Below are positions 6,820-13,549 of a stretch of 20,225 nt of DNA, piece after piece. The number at the start of each line of letters is the position of its first letter. The first letter of the stretch is position 1. The stretch comes from an uncultured Ruminococcus sp. (GTDB lineage: Bacteria > Bacillota > Clostridia > Oscillospirales > CAG-272), in NCBI GenBank assembly GCA_902783905.1, contig CACZSP010000213.1, forward strand, positions 1-20,225. Direction: 5' to 3'. The notes beneath the pieces are model-generated. The model was not told where the DNA came from, ran no database searches, and saw nothing but the letters and a program-made list of their open reading frames with translations. The position numbers and the translations under genes are program-made.

Positions 6820-8169
6820 ATGCCAGAAGACGAAAACAGGTCCCAGAAGAACAGACAGCCCGGAGAACGGGACGTCAGGGACAGAAATTTCAATAACAAT
6901 CAGAGAAACCGCGGCAGATACCGCGGGAAAAACCGTTCCAACGGGAGCTCCCGGGACGGGAAACCGAAGCAGCAGGAGGAACGGAAGCCGCAGGCGCCGG
7001 TTCAGCAAAGCGAAGAAAAAAAGGACCGCCCCGCTGTCCCCGCTCAGAACGCTCAGAACGTTCAGAAAAAACAGAACCAGAAACCTCAGCAGAAGCAGCG
7101 TGACAGACGTCCGCGCCCGGAGGAGCCGGAAAAGAAAGAAACACTCCCGGCAGAGGAGGAATCCTTTCTGCCCCCGGTAAAAGACGACGATATTTTCGCC
7201 GGATTCCAGAAGGAAGACGACGCCGTCCTCGACACGATGCCGCCTGATCCGACGCTTGACGCCGTCTTTTCCGATCCGGCTCCGGCCGCCTCCGCCCCGG
7301 AGGAAGGCATCGAGGTCGTCGGAGTACACTTCCCTCAGGGAGGAAAGGTCTATTATTTCGATCCCGCCGGCAGGAAGCTTGAAACCGGAGCCTCTGTCAT
7401 CGTCGAAACGGCGAGAGGGATCGAGGTCGGGGAGGTGGCGATCGCCAACCGCAAAGTCCCCGAATCGGAGGTCGTAATGCCTCTCAAGCCGGTCATGCGC
7501 CGCGCGACGGCAGAAGACCTCGCCCACCATGCCGACAACAAACGCCGGGAAGAAGCTGCGGCGAAGATCTGCGCCCAGAAAGCAGCCGATCACAAGCTGG
7601 ATATGAAGCTGGTCGGAACCCAGTACACCTTCGACAACTCAAAGCTCATCGTATATTTCACGGCGGCTCAGCGCGTGGATTTCAGAGAACTGGTCAAGGA
7701 TCTCGCATCCACCTTCCACACCCGCATCGAAATGCGGCAGATAGGCATCCGCGACGAGGCGAAAATGCTCGGCGGCTGCGGTATCTGCGGCAGAAAGATC
7801 TGCTGTTCGGTATTCCTTCCGAATTACGCCCAGGTCTCGATAAAGATGGCGAAGGACCAGGGACTGTCGATCAATTCATCGAAGATCTCCGGGAACTGCG
7901 GACGGCTTATGTGCTGTCTGCGGTACGAACACGGGGCGTACGAAGAGGAACTGTCGCGGCTGCCTACGGTCGATTCGGTCGTCGACACTCCCGACGGTCA
8001 GGGGCGAGTGACCGAGGTCAGACCCATTAAGGGGGTCGTAAAGGTGAAACTGGATTCCCAGCCCGACGCCGTACCGAAAGTCTACTCCGCCGAAACGGTA
8101 AAGATCATCAGACGCGCCGCAGAAAAGCGCGACGACGCCCAGCCCTCCGACGTACCGCCGGAGGACTGA
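6820..8169 (+). CDS. ricT: RicT/YaaT-like PSP1-domain protein with long N-terminal extension
   Basis: A 449-residue protein. The PSP1/RicT core (about 163-432) carries the family cysteine pattern: GGCGICGRKICC (318-329) and GNCGRLMCC (358-366), with SIKMAKDQ between. In B. subtilis RicT joins RicA and RicF in an Fe-S-containing complex that promotes RNase Y-dependent mRNA maturation. The first 160 residues are an extra, apparently disordered region: Arg/Asn/Gln/Lys-rich to about 110, then acidic and Pro/Ala-rich. The B. subtilis protein is about 275 residues and lacks it. The start is ATG 6820 with an AAGGA site (6810-6814). It shares the holB transcript (17-bp gap). The extension could contact RNA or RNase Y; this is inference. 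Confidence 0.9.
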   Translation: MPEDENRSQKNRQPGERDVRDRNFNNNQRNRGRYRGKNRSNGSSRDGKPKQQEERKPQAPVQQSEEKKDRPAVPAQNAQNVQKKQNQKPQQKQRDRRPRPEEPEKKETLPAEEESFLPPVKDDDIFAGFQKEDDAVLDTMPPDPTLDAVFSDPAPAASAPEEGIEVVGVHFPQGGKVYYFDPAGRKLETGASVIVETARGIEVGEVAIANRKVPESEVVMPLKPVMRRATAEDLAHHADNKRREEAAAKICAQKAADHKLDMKLVGTQYTFDNSKLIVYFTAAQRVDFRELVKDLASTFHTRIEMRQIGIRDEAKMLGGCGICGRKICCSVFLPNYAQVSIKMAKDQGLSINSSKISGNCGRLMCCLRYEHGAYEEELSRLPTVDSVVDTPDGQGRVTEVRPIKGVVKVKLDSQPDAVPKVYSAETVKIIRRAAEKRDDAQPSDVPPED

Positions 8170-8209
8170 AAATCGCCGGTAAAAATCGCAATTTTTTTGA
8201 AAAAACCAC

Positions 8210-8237
8210 TTGAAATTGCCGGAAAATATGATACAAT
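8210..8237 (+). promoter_or_regulatory. Promoter of the ferredoxin gene
   Basis: TTGAAA (8210-8215) and TACAAT (8232-8237) are separated by 16 bp, in an AT-rich gap after ricT. A GAGAGG ribosome site (8264-8269) lies 8 nt before the ferredoxin ATG. This suggests the ferredoxin is expressed separately from holB-ricT. Confidence 0.7.
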
Positions 8238-8277
8238 AATATTGTGCTGAAATCAGAAGAAAAGAGAGGTATTAAAA

Positions 8278-8451
8278 ATGGCTTACAAAATCACCGATGA
8301 CTGCATCTCCTGCGGAACCTGTGCCGAGGAATGCCCCTGCGGCGCTATTTCGGAAGGCGACGGCAAGTACGTTATCGACCCCGATAAATGCATCGACTGC
8401 GGAACCTGCGCGGACGTCTGCCCCGTAGAAGCACCGAAGCCCGAGGCCTGA
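8278..8451 (+). CDS. Small 2[4Fe-4S] ferredoxin
   Basis: A 57-residue clostridial-type ferredoxin, shorter than the usual ORF cut-off. Two complete cluster motifs are visible: C9-x2-C12-x2-C15-x3-C19-P and C38-x2-C41-x2-C44-x3-C48-P. An extra cysteine, C21 (CPCGAI instead of the usual CPVGAI), sits right after the first motif. The protein would be a soluble low-potential electron carrier in the cytoplasm. It sits where B. subtilis has yabA between ricT and yabB, and upstream of a TtcA-like enzyme whose family is Fe-S dependent. Its own promoter and high-quality ribosome site suggest strong expression. The electron partner is unknown. Confidence 0.95.
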   Translation: MAYKITDDCISCGTCAEECPCGAISEGDGKYVIDPDKCIDCGTCADVCPVEAPKPEA

Positions 8452-8464
8452 CAGGTAATAAAAT

Positions 8465-8490
8465 CCGCCGCGGCTGAAAACCCGCGGCGG
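8465..8490 (+). terminator. GC-rich hairpin after the ferredoxin gene
   Basis: A perfect 9-bp stem, CCGCCGCGG (8465-8473) with CCGCGGCGG (8482-8490), starts 13 bp after the ferredoxin stop codon. No T-run follows on the plus strand; a short T-rich tail (ATTTTATT) is present only on the minus strand. It may stabilise the 3' end or act as a weak terminator rather than a classical one. Confidence 0.4.
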
Positions 8491-8545
8491 ACGGGAGATA
8501 CGAATCCTGCCGCTTTGCGCGTCGTCGCGGGCGGCAAACAGTACA

Positions 8546-8584
8546 GCGGGGTTGTAAGAAAGTCTGACTTTTTTACAGCCCCGC
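8546..8584. repeat. 18-bp-stem inverted repeat upstream of trmN6
   Basis: Left arm 8546-8563 (GCGGGGTTGTAAGAAAGT) pairs with right arm 8567-8584 (ACTTTTTTACAGCCCCGC) around a CTG loop, with only two G-U wobbles. It ends 17 bp before the methyltransferase ATG. The T-run lies inside the stem near the loop and the GC block at its base, the reverse of a normal terminator. It may be a leader structure or the remnant of a palindromic element. Confidence 0.7.
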
Positions 8585-8601
8585 ATAATCTTGTAATAAT
8601 A

Positions 8602-9357
8602 ATGCTAAAAGAAAACGAAAGATACGTCGACGTGGGGGAAAAGGTGCGTATAATCTCCGACGGGCACGGACTGTCCTGGGGAACCGACGCCTATCTTCTC
8701 GCCGCATATATAAAACCCGCGCGCGCCGCCTGCGAGCTTGGCTGCGGGAGCGGAGTGATTTCCCTTCTGGCCGCCGCTCACCGGAAGGCGGAAAGGATAA
8801 CCGCCGTCGAGCTCAATCCCCGGTCGGCGGACCGCGCGGCGCGCGCCGTCTCCGACAACGGTTTCGACGGGGTCGTTACCGTGCTGAACCGGGACATCCG
8901 GACGCTGACGCAAAAGGACACGGCGGGTCCCGTCGATACCGTCTTTGCAAATCCCCCGTATATTTCCCACCCCGGACTGAAGGGGAAGGACCCCGAGGCC
9001 GACGACGCCCGCCACGAAAATCACGGCGGGATCGCCGATTTCTGCTCGGCCGCCTCCCGCCTTCTGCGGCACCGGGGAAGCTTTTTCGCCGTCTTCCGCC
9101 CCGAAAGGACGGCCGATCTTTTCGCGGCTATGAGAGCGGCTGGACTCGAACCGAAATTCGCGCGTCTGGTCTTTCCCGACGCCCTGTCTTCCCCCTCCCT
9201 TATCCTCTGCGAGGCGAGAAAAGGCGGCTCACCGGGACTTTCCTTCGGTCCGCCGCTCATCTTTTACGAGGAAGGAAACAGAAACGCTCCCCGCGTAATG
9301 ACTGCGGAGACGGCGAAAATATACGAAAACTGCTCTTTCGGAGTCGAAAATGGCTGA
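8602..9357 (+). CDS. TrmN6/YabB-type tRNA1(Val) (adenine37-N6)-methyltransferase
   Basis: A 251-residue Rossmann-fold methyltransferase. It shows the family N-terminal pattern NER...RIISDGHGLSWGTDAYLLAAY (5-36), the SAM-binding ELGCGSGV (45-52) and the N6-adenine catalytic motif NPPY (117-120). The predicted reaction is methylation of A37 of a tRNA using SAM. The start is ATG 8602, which matches where YabB proteins begin. No Shine-Dalgarno is seen before it. A longer TTG-start frame from 8515 would run through the 8546-8584 hairpin and is rejected. It overlaps the next gene by 8 bp. In B. subtilis yabB also lies just after the holB-ricT block. RNA specificity within the family is inferred. 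Confidence 0.85.
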   Translation: MLKENERYVDVGEKVRIISDGHGLSWGTDAYLLAAYIKPARAACELGCGSGVISLLAAAHRKAERITAVELNPRSADRAARAVSDNGFDGVVTVLNRDIRTLTQKDTAGPVDTVFANPPYISHPGLKGKDPEADDARHENHGGIADFCSAASRLLRHRGSFFAVFRPERTADLFAAMRAAGLEPKFARLVFPDALSSPSLILCEARKGGSPGLSFGPPLIFYEEGNRNAPRVMTAETAKIYENCSFGVENG

Positions 9358-10102
9358 CACGAAAAGACTTCTCAGCTTCGCGCGGCGCGCGATAGACGAT
9401 TACGGCATGATTGAAGAGGGCGACTGCGTTGCCGCCGGAATATCGGGCGGAAAGGATTCGCTCGCCCTTCTTTACGCTCTTGCCGGACTGCGACGATTTT
9501 ATCCGAAACGTTTCACGCTCAAAGCGATAACGGTCGATATGGGGCTCGAAGGAATGGATTTTTCGGCCGTCGCCGCCCTCTGCGCCTCGCTTGACGTCGA
9601 GTATATCACCGTTAAGACCGAAATATCAGATATCGTCTTCAACGTGCGGAAGGAGGATTCCCCCTGCTCGCTCTGCTCGAAGATGCGCCGGGGCGCCCTT
9701 CACACGGCCGCAAAGGAGGCGGGGTGCGGCAAGGTCGCCCTGGGACATCACTTCGACGACGTGGTCGAGACCTTCATGCTCAACCTTTTCCACGAGGGGC
9801 GAATCGGCACCTTCCGCCCGGTGACCTATCTTTCAAGGACGGGAGTCACGGTCATCCGGCCTCTCATATATATGCCGGAAAAGGATATACGCTATTTCGC
9901 CGCCAAAAACGCCCTTCCGGTGGTAAAATCCGCCTGTCCGGCCGACGGGAACACCGAACGCGAAGAAATGAAAAAAATGCTCGCATCTCTTGACCGGGAG
10001 CATCGCGGGCTGAAATACCGCATATTCGGCGCCATACAGCGCGGGGAGATCGACGGTTTCCGGTGTCTTTCGAAAATGCCGGGGATAAAGGAATACGAGT
10101 AA
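9350..10102 (+). CDS. TtcA-like tRNA 2-thiocytidine biosynthesis PP-loop protein
   Basis: A 250-residue adenylating PP-loop enzyme. SGGKDS (32-37) is the ATP-pyrophosphatase loop, C106 and C109 form a CxxC (SPCSLC), GHHFDDVVET (132-141) is a second family motif, and C196 lies in KSACPADG. TtcA uses this three-cysteine set to hold an Fe-S cluster while thiolating C32 of tRNA. The start is ATG 9350, with GGAG at 9340-9343, overlapping the methyltransferase stop region by 8 bp, so the two tRNA-modification genes are translationally coupled. It could instead be a related PP-loop thiolase or TilS-like protein of different specificity, but the cysteine pattern favours TtcA. Confidence 0.87.
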   Translation: MADTKRLLSFARRAIDDYGMIEEGDCVAAGISGGKDSLALLYALAGLRRFYPKRFTLKAITVDMGLEGMDFSAVAALCASLDVEYITVKTEISDIVFNVRKEDSPCSLCSKMRRGALHTAAKEAGCGKVALGHHFDDVVETFMLNLFHEGRIGTFRPVTYLSRTGVTVIRPLIYMPEKDIRYFAAKNALPVVKSACPADGNTEREEMKKMLASLDREHRGLKYRIFGAIQRGEIDGFRCLSKMPGIKEYE

Positions 10103-10106
10103 AAAA

Positions 10107-10152
10107 GCGCTGAGGCCGAAAAACTCATTTTGAAGTTTTTCGGCCTCAGCGC
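10107..10152. terminator. Bidirectional terminator between convergent transcription units
   Basis: A perfect 19-bp stem (10107-10125 with 10134-10152) has an 8-nt loop and an AAAAAA tract before it (10101-10106). Read on the minus strand it is followed by TTTTTT, a strong intrinsic terminator for the transglycosylase/Gre transcript. On the plus strand it is followed by GTTTATG, so it can also end the ttcA transcript. The A-tract overlaps the TAA stop codon of the TtcA-like gene. Confidence 0.88.
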
Positions 10153-10233
10153 GTTTATGCGATCCGAATCTGCGTGTCGCCGGATGATCTTTCGGTTTTG
10201 CTCCTAAACCGCTTCGACTCGCCCCCCTCATCC

Positions 10234-10269
10234 TGTCGCTTCGCGACATCCTTCTCCCCAAGGAGAAGG
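10234..10269. repeat. REP-like two-hairpin element
   Basis: Two adjacent perfect hairpins: TGTCGC-TTC-GCGACA (10234-10248) and CCTTCTCC-CCAA-GGAGAAGG (10250-10269), preceded by CCCCCCTCATCC. It lies between the convergent terminator and the transglycosylase stop codon. It resembles in layout the element at 5608-5654. Such CCTCATCC-hairpin-hairpin elements recur between genes in many gut Clostridia, which I recall rather than show. Confidence 0.65.
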
Positions 10270-10300
10270 TAAAGGGCGCGGCGATTTTACTTTTAATTTT

Positions 10301-11299
10301 TCATTTCCCGGCGCCGACGGCGTACTCCATATCGGTCACCAGGTGATCGGCGATGCCGCAGACCCATTCGCTGTATGAGGAGGTTTCCATACCCTTCGCA
10401 ATCATTGAATACGCCCCGCCGGAGCCGGCGTTGTACGCCATCAGGGCGTGATGGACGTTCCCTCCGAATTCGATGAACTTCTCGCTCAGCGTCGAGCATA
10501 TCCCTTCGATGTTGCCCTCAGGTGTGTAAATGTCTATGCCTCGGGCGGCAAACGGTCCGACGCAGTAGTACTCGGAAAGCATTCCGAGCCCCACGTATCC
10601 GCCGGTGTCGTCGTAATATACTCCGATATCCGCGGTCCAGCCGCTTTCGACGCCCATAAGACCCATAACTATCTTATAAGGGACGTTGTATTTCACGCAC
10701 ATGCGCCAGGTATGGCGCTGCAGCTCGGGGGACAGACCGACGCTGTAATAGCGGCCCGCTCCGACGTGATAATAGTATGTGAAAATGACGAAATCGCCGA
10801 CTTCCTCGCGGACCCTGTCCCAGTCATCGACCGGCTCGTCGATGAGGGGCTGAACTGATGCAGCCGGAACGGTCACTTCCGGTTCTTCGTCCTTCTCGGG
10901 TTCTTCGGGATCCTCCGGATCTTCCGGATCCTCGCTGTTTTCGTCCTCCTGCGGCGCCTGCGTAACTTCGGGCTCCGCCGGGTCGGTCGCGGCGTCGTCA
11001 AGCGTCGTTCCGGCGGGGATGATCTCGGGCGGCTGCATACCGGCATGCGGCGCTATACCGACGCCCGCGGGCGCCGTCGCCGTCGTTTCTTCGCCGGGAT
11101 CCGGCTCTTTTTCAGTCTGTTCCGGAATACCGGCGCCCGTGCCGGTACCCGCGTCCTCCGTCACGCGGTCCTCTTCCGGCTCCGCGATCTCCGCGGTGCC
11201 GGTCTTCGTAAACGCTCCGGTACTGTAGAGCGTCAGAAGGACCGCCATAACGGCGGCAAGGCACAGAACGCACCATGCCGTCTCTTTCAATCTGTTCAT
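10301..11299 (-). CDS. Membrane-anchored lytic transglycosylase (SLT-type)
   Basis: A 332-residue protein. An N-terminal membrane segment or uncleaved signal (about 8-26) is followed by a long Thr/Pro/Glu-rich linker (about 30-155) with an EDPEDPEDPEEPEKDEEPE repeat around 123-141, then a C-terminal lytic transglycosylase-like domain (about 185-325). Visible family features are VMGLMGVESGW with catalytic E218, GLGMLS (237-242, the GLMQ position) and ALMAYNAGSGG (286-295). It would cleave peptidoglycan glycan strands outside the membrane, possibly as a housekeeping wall hydrolase. It lies 12 bp after the GreA-family gene and is probably co-transcribed with it. The ATG has no clear Shine-Dalgarno. 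The acidic linker probably spans the cell wall. Confidence 0.85.
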   Translation of the reverse strand: MNRLKETAWCVLCLAAVMAVLLTLYSTGAFTKTGTAEIAEPEEDRVTEDAGTGTGAGIPEQTEKEPDPGEETTATAPAGVGIAPHAGMQPPEIIPAGTTLDDAATDPAEPEVTQAPQEDENSEDPEDPEDPEEPEKDEEPEVTVPAASVQPLIDEPVDDWDRVREEVGDFVIFTYYYHVGAGRYYSVGLSPELQRHTWRMCVKYNVPYKIVMGLMGVESGWTADIGVYYDDTGGYVGLGMLSEYYCVGPFAARGIDIYTPEGNIEGICSTLSEKFIEFGGNVHHALMAYNAGSGGAYSMIAKGMETSSYSEWVCGIADHLVTDMEYAVGAGK

Positions 11300-11311
11300 C
11301 GTTATACCGTT

Positions 11312-11812
11312 TCAGTAGGAAGAGATCTTCAGATTCGGATCGTCCTCCCCTTTTTCAATCGATTTTATTACCACCGGGTAACTCTTTTTCTCGTTTACCC
11401 TGACGATCACGGCCTCTCCCGCCTTGTGGCCGAGGAGAGCCTTGCCGAAGGGAGATTCCTTCGAAATATTGTTGGTGAATACGTCGTTTCGCAGAGTGGT
11501 GACGATGCGGACCGTTTCGGTCTCGTCGTCCTCCGGGTAGTAAACGACCACCCTGTCGAAAAGTCCGACCTCGTCTTCGGCCGAGTCGACGGTGATGACC
11601 ACCGCCGTCTTTATCATATTCTCGAGATAGCGGATCCTCGAGCGGTTGGCGTTGAACGCCTGCTTCGCGCATTTGTACTCGGCGTTTTCCGAAAGATCGC
11701 CGTATTCGCGCGTTCTCTGTACTTCTTCGCGGAGCTCGGCCGCCCTGATTTTCCGCTCGGCAAGCTCCTTTTTCATCTGTTCGATGTCTATCGCCGTAAG
11801 TTCGTCGTGCAT
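11312..11812 (-). CDS. GreA/GreB-family transcription elongation factor
   Basis: A 166-residue factor, close to the usual length. The N-terminal coiled coil (about 8-75) carries the tip motif GDLSENAEY (38-46), whose acidic residues stimulate RNA cleavage by stalled RNA polymerase. The C-terminal FKBP-like domain contains ISKESPFGKALLG (116-128), the family's most recognisable stretch. It would act on backtracked transcription complexes. The start ATG at 11812 has only a weak GGG site upstream. The end is longer than most GreA (EKGEDDPNLKISSY), so a GreA paralogue rather than the main housekeeping copy is possible. It lies downstream of a lipoprotein gene and upstream of the transglycosylase gene. 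Confidence 0.92.
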   Translation of the reverse strand: MHDELTAIDIEQMKKELAERKIRAAELREEVQRTREYGDLSENAEYKCAKQAFNANRSRIRYLENMIKTAVVITVDSAEDEVGLFDRVVVYYPEDDETETVRIVTTLRNDVFTNNISKESPFGKALLGHKAGEAVIVRVNEKKSYPVVIKSIEKGEDDPNLKISSY

Positions 11813-11843
11813 GTCTGAATCCCGGTTCCCCTTTCGGGGCTGT

Positions 11844-11875
11844 CGGGGCTGCGGTCGCCCGCAGCCCCGGTTTTT
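11844..11875 (+). terminator. Strong plus-strand hairpin terminator between minus-strand genes
   Basis: An 11-bp GC stem (11844-11854 with 11859-11869, loop TCGC) is followed on the plus strand by GTTTTT and, a little later, TTTTTT. Both flanking genes are on the minus strand, where the hairpin is preceded by the A-tracts and followed by no T-run. The same CAGCCCCG arm can also pair with a second CGGGGCTG at 11835-11842, and a small CCCC-TTTC-GGGG hairpin lies at 11828-11839. Confidence 0.7.
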
Positions 11876-11904
11876 ATTGATTTTTTACTGGATCCCGAAG
11901 TCCG

Positions 11905-13452
11905 TCAGTCCGACTTGTGCTGCTTTACTCCCTTAACGAACTCGTCCAGGTTCTTCTGAGCCTGCTTGAGGGTGGAGCGGATGGTCGATACCTGTCCGGG
12001 AGTTCTCGACCTGACGGCGGCCTGGACCGCGCCGAGATAGCTGATGAGCGAATTGTAAGTGTTGCCGATATCGAAGGTGACGGTATCGTACATGATATCG
12101 ATCATCTCGGAGGTCTGGCTGTCCTTCGCGTATCTGGTCTTGAGAATGACCTCGTAGTAAGCCGGCATAAGGACGCGGTAGGACTCGGCGGCAAGCGCCT
12201 CGGTGATCATACCGTTTTCATCTTTGGGAGTGTCGTTCGGGATGGCGTACATATGGAGTCCGCCCTGAACGGGTGTGTAGTACCTGCCCTGATCCTTGTC
12301 GAACATGGGCATGGGAACGACTCCGTAATTATCCATCGTCTTGGCAAAATCGGTCTGACCGTAATAGAGCCAGGTGAAGCAGAAGAGCGACGTTTCCTCT
12401 TTGAAATCGAGCTTTTCGGCCAGATCGAGAGGGAAGTTGGACGGGGTATCGAAAAGAAGGATCTGTTCCTTGTCAACTATGGTCGACAGTCTGTCGAGAT
12501 CCTCGTTGAGGATGAGATTGCCCTCGTTGTCCCTCTGGACCAGCTTGATGCCGGTAGAATAGAGGAACCCGGTAAGTGCGTTGCCGTTGTTATTGTTCTC
12601 ACGGCAGCAGAACCCGAATCTGGTTCCGGCTCCGCGCGTTCCGGACGCGTCGGGAACGTATGCAAGCTGTCCGACTCTGATCATTTCGTCCCAGGTCCAT
12701 TCAAGATTCTGAACGGTCTTGTAGATGTTGTAGCTCTGATCGACCTCCGACATGATACTCGTGTTGAAGAAGATGCACTCCATCGAGTAGATCATCGCGA
12801 TCGAAAGGCTGCCGGCTCCGAAGAAGGTGGCGCCGTCGATAGTGAACTCGTCGGTAAATCCGCGGGACCACCAGGGCTTGTCAAAGTTGATGGCGGAAAC
12901 GTTGCGCAGGTTATAGATGAGACCGGAGGTCGCCATCGAAGCGATAGGAGTCGAATATCCGCAGAGAAGGTCGTAAGCGCCGTCGCCCGACTTGATGCTC
13001 GCCTTTACCTTTTCAAGGTTGGTTCCGTAGTCGGACCAGGTTCCTTCGGCGATGACGTTTATGTCGATCTTAAATCTTTCCTCGACGTTGGTGTTCCTCT
13101 TGTAAATGGCGTCGTGAAGGACCTCGCCGTTCTGGTCCTCGGCGGTCCACTCGTACTGATCCACGTTGCCGCGGGTGTGGACGGTGAAAGTTCTGCCGCC
13201 CAGATCGGCTTCCGCGGGAAGTCCGTCCTCTTCAATCGGACGTCCGTACTCGTCGGTTAAAACGGGCGGTTCGGTTTCCGGCGCGGTCTGATCGCCGCTT
13301 CCGGCGGGGGATGCGGAAGTGCCGTCGCCCGACGGAGCGTCCGTCGTGTTCCCGCTGCCGTTGGCGCAGGAAACGAAAGCGATCGCGCACATCAGAAGCG
13401 CAAGTATTGCGGCAAGCGTTTTTGCAAAGCCGCCGACTCGTCTTGAGATCAT
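11905..13452 (-). CDS. Lipoprotein extracellular solute-binding protein (copy 1)
   Basis: A 515-residue secreted lipoprotein. The signal peptide ends at FVSC with lipidated C29, followed by a Gly/Ser/Thr/Ala/Pro linker (30-58) and a large domain resembling family 1 extracellular solute-binding proteins of ABC importers. About residues 59-180 are almost identical to the next gene (13550-15073); the rest is similar but more divergent. The start ATG 13452 has GGAGG at 13460-13464 and its own promoter (13511-13540). No permease or ATPase gene lies nearby, so the partner would be encoded elsewhere or the protein acts otherwise. The ligand is unknown; a sugar or oligosaccharide is typical for the family. 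Confidence 0.8.
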   Translation of the reverse strand: MISRRVGGFAKTLAAILALLMCAIAFVSCANGSGNTTDAPSGDGTSASPAGSGDQTAPETEPPVLTDEYGRPIEEDGLPAEADLGGRTFTVHTRGNVDQYEWTAEDQNGEVLHDAIYKRNTNVEERFKIDINVIAEGTWSDYGTNLEKVKASIKSGDGAYDLLCGYSTPIASMATSGLIYNLRNVSAINFDKPWWSRGFTDEFTIDGATFFGAGSLSIAMIYSMECIFFNTSIMSEVDQSYNIYKTVQNLEWTWDEMIRVGQLAYVPDASGTRGAGTRFGFCCRENNNNGNALTGFLYSTGIKLVQRDNEGNLILNEDLDRLSTIVDKEQILLFDTPSNFPLDLAEKLDFKEETSLFCFTWLYYGQTDFAKTMDNYGVVPMPMFDKDQGRYYTPVQGGLHMYAIPNDTPKDENGMITEALAAESYRVLMPAYYEVILKTRYAKDSQTSEMIDIMYDTVTFDIGNTYNSLISYLGAVQAAVRSRTPGQVSTIRSTLKQAQKNLDEFVKGVKQHKSD

Positions 13453-13476
13453 TGGGAATCCTCCTGTTTCATTGAT

Positions 13477-13491
13477 GCCGCGAATCGCGGC
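13477..13491 (-). promoter_or_regulatory. Leader hairpin of the copy 1 lipoprotein mRNA
   Basis: GCCGCG (13477-13482) and CGCGGC (13486-13491) pair around a 3-nt loop in the 5' leader, between the promoter and the GGAGG site. It may affect mRNA stability or be a regulatory site; nothing else supports a function. Confidence 0.35.
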
Positions 13492-13510
13492 GTATGGTGA
13501 AAGGGTTTTT

Positions 13511-13540
13511 ATTATACAATAATAAGTGCGATTTTGTCAA
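13511..13540 (-). promoter_or_regulatory. Sigma-A promoter of lipoprotein copy 1
   Basis: On the minus strand, TTGACA (13535-13540) and TATAAT (13511-13516), both perfect, are 18 bp apart. The -35 box begins about 10 bp after the stop codon of the upstream lipoprotein gene, so copy 1 has independent transcription. The leader is about 50 nt. Confidence 0.88.
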
Positions 13541-13549
13541 GTAAAAATA

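Noticed and set aside
6706..7593. 295-aa minus-strand open frame over the holB-ricT junction
   Set aside because: It is antisense to both genes and lacks motifs.
8182..8199. AT-only hairpin after ricT as a terminator
   Set aside because: The stem AAAAAT/ATTTTT has no GC pairs and would be too weak; it may be just AT-rich promoter DNA.
8515..8601. TTG-start N-terminal extension of the TrmN6-type methyltransferase
   Set aside because: The extension runs through a long inverted repeat and lacks family similarity; ATG 8602 fits the family start.
11917..13260. 447-aa plus-strand open frame (and a matching one at 13895-14890)
   Set aside because: These are the mirror frames of the two paralogous lipoprotein genes; their similarity to each other only reflects the duplication.
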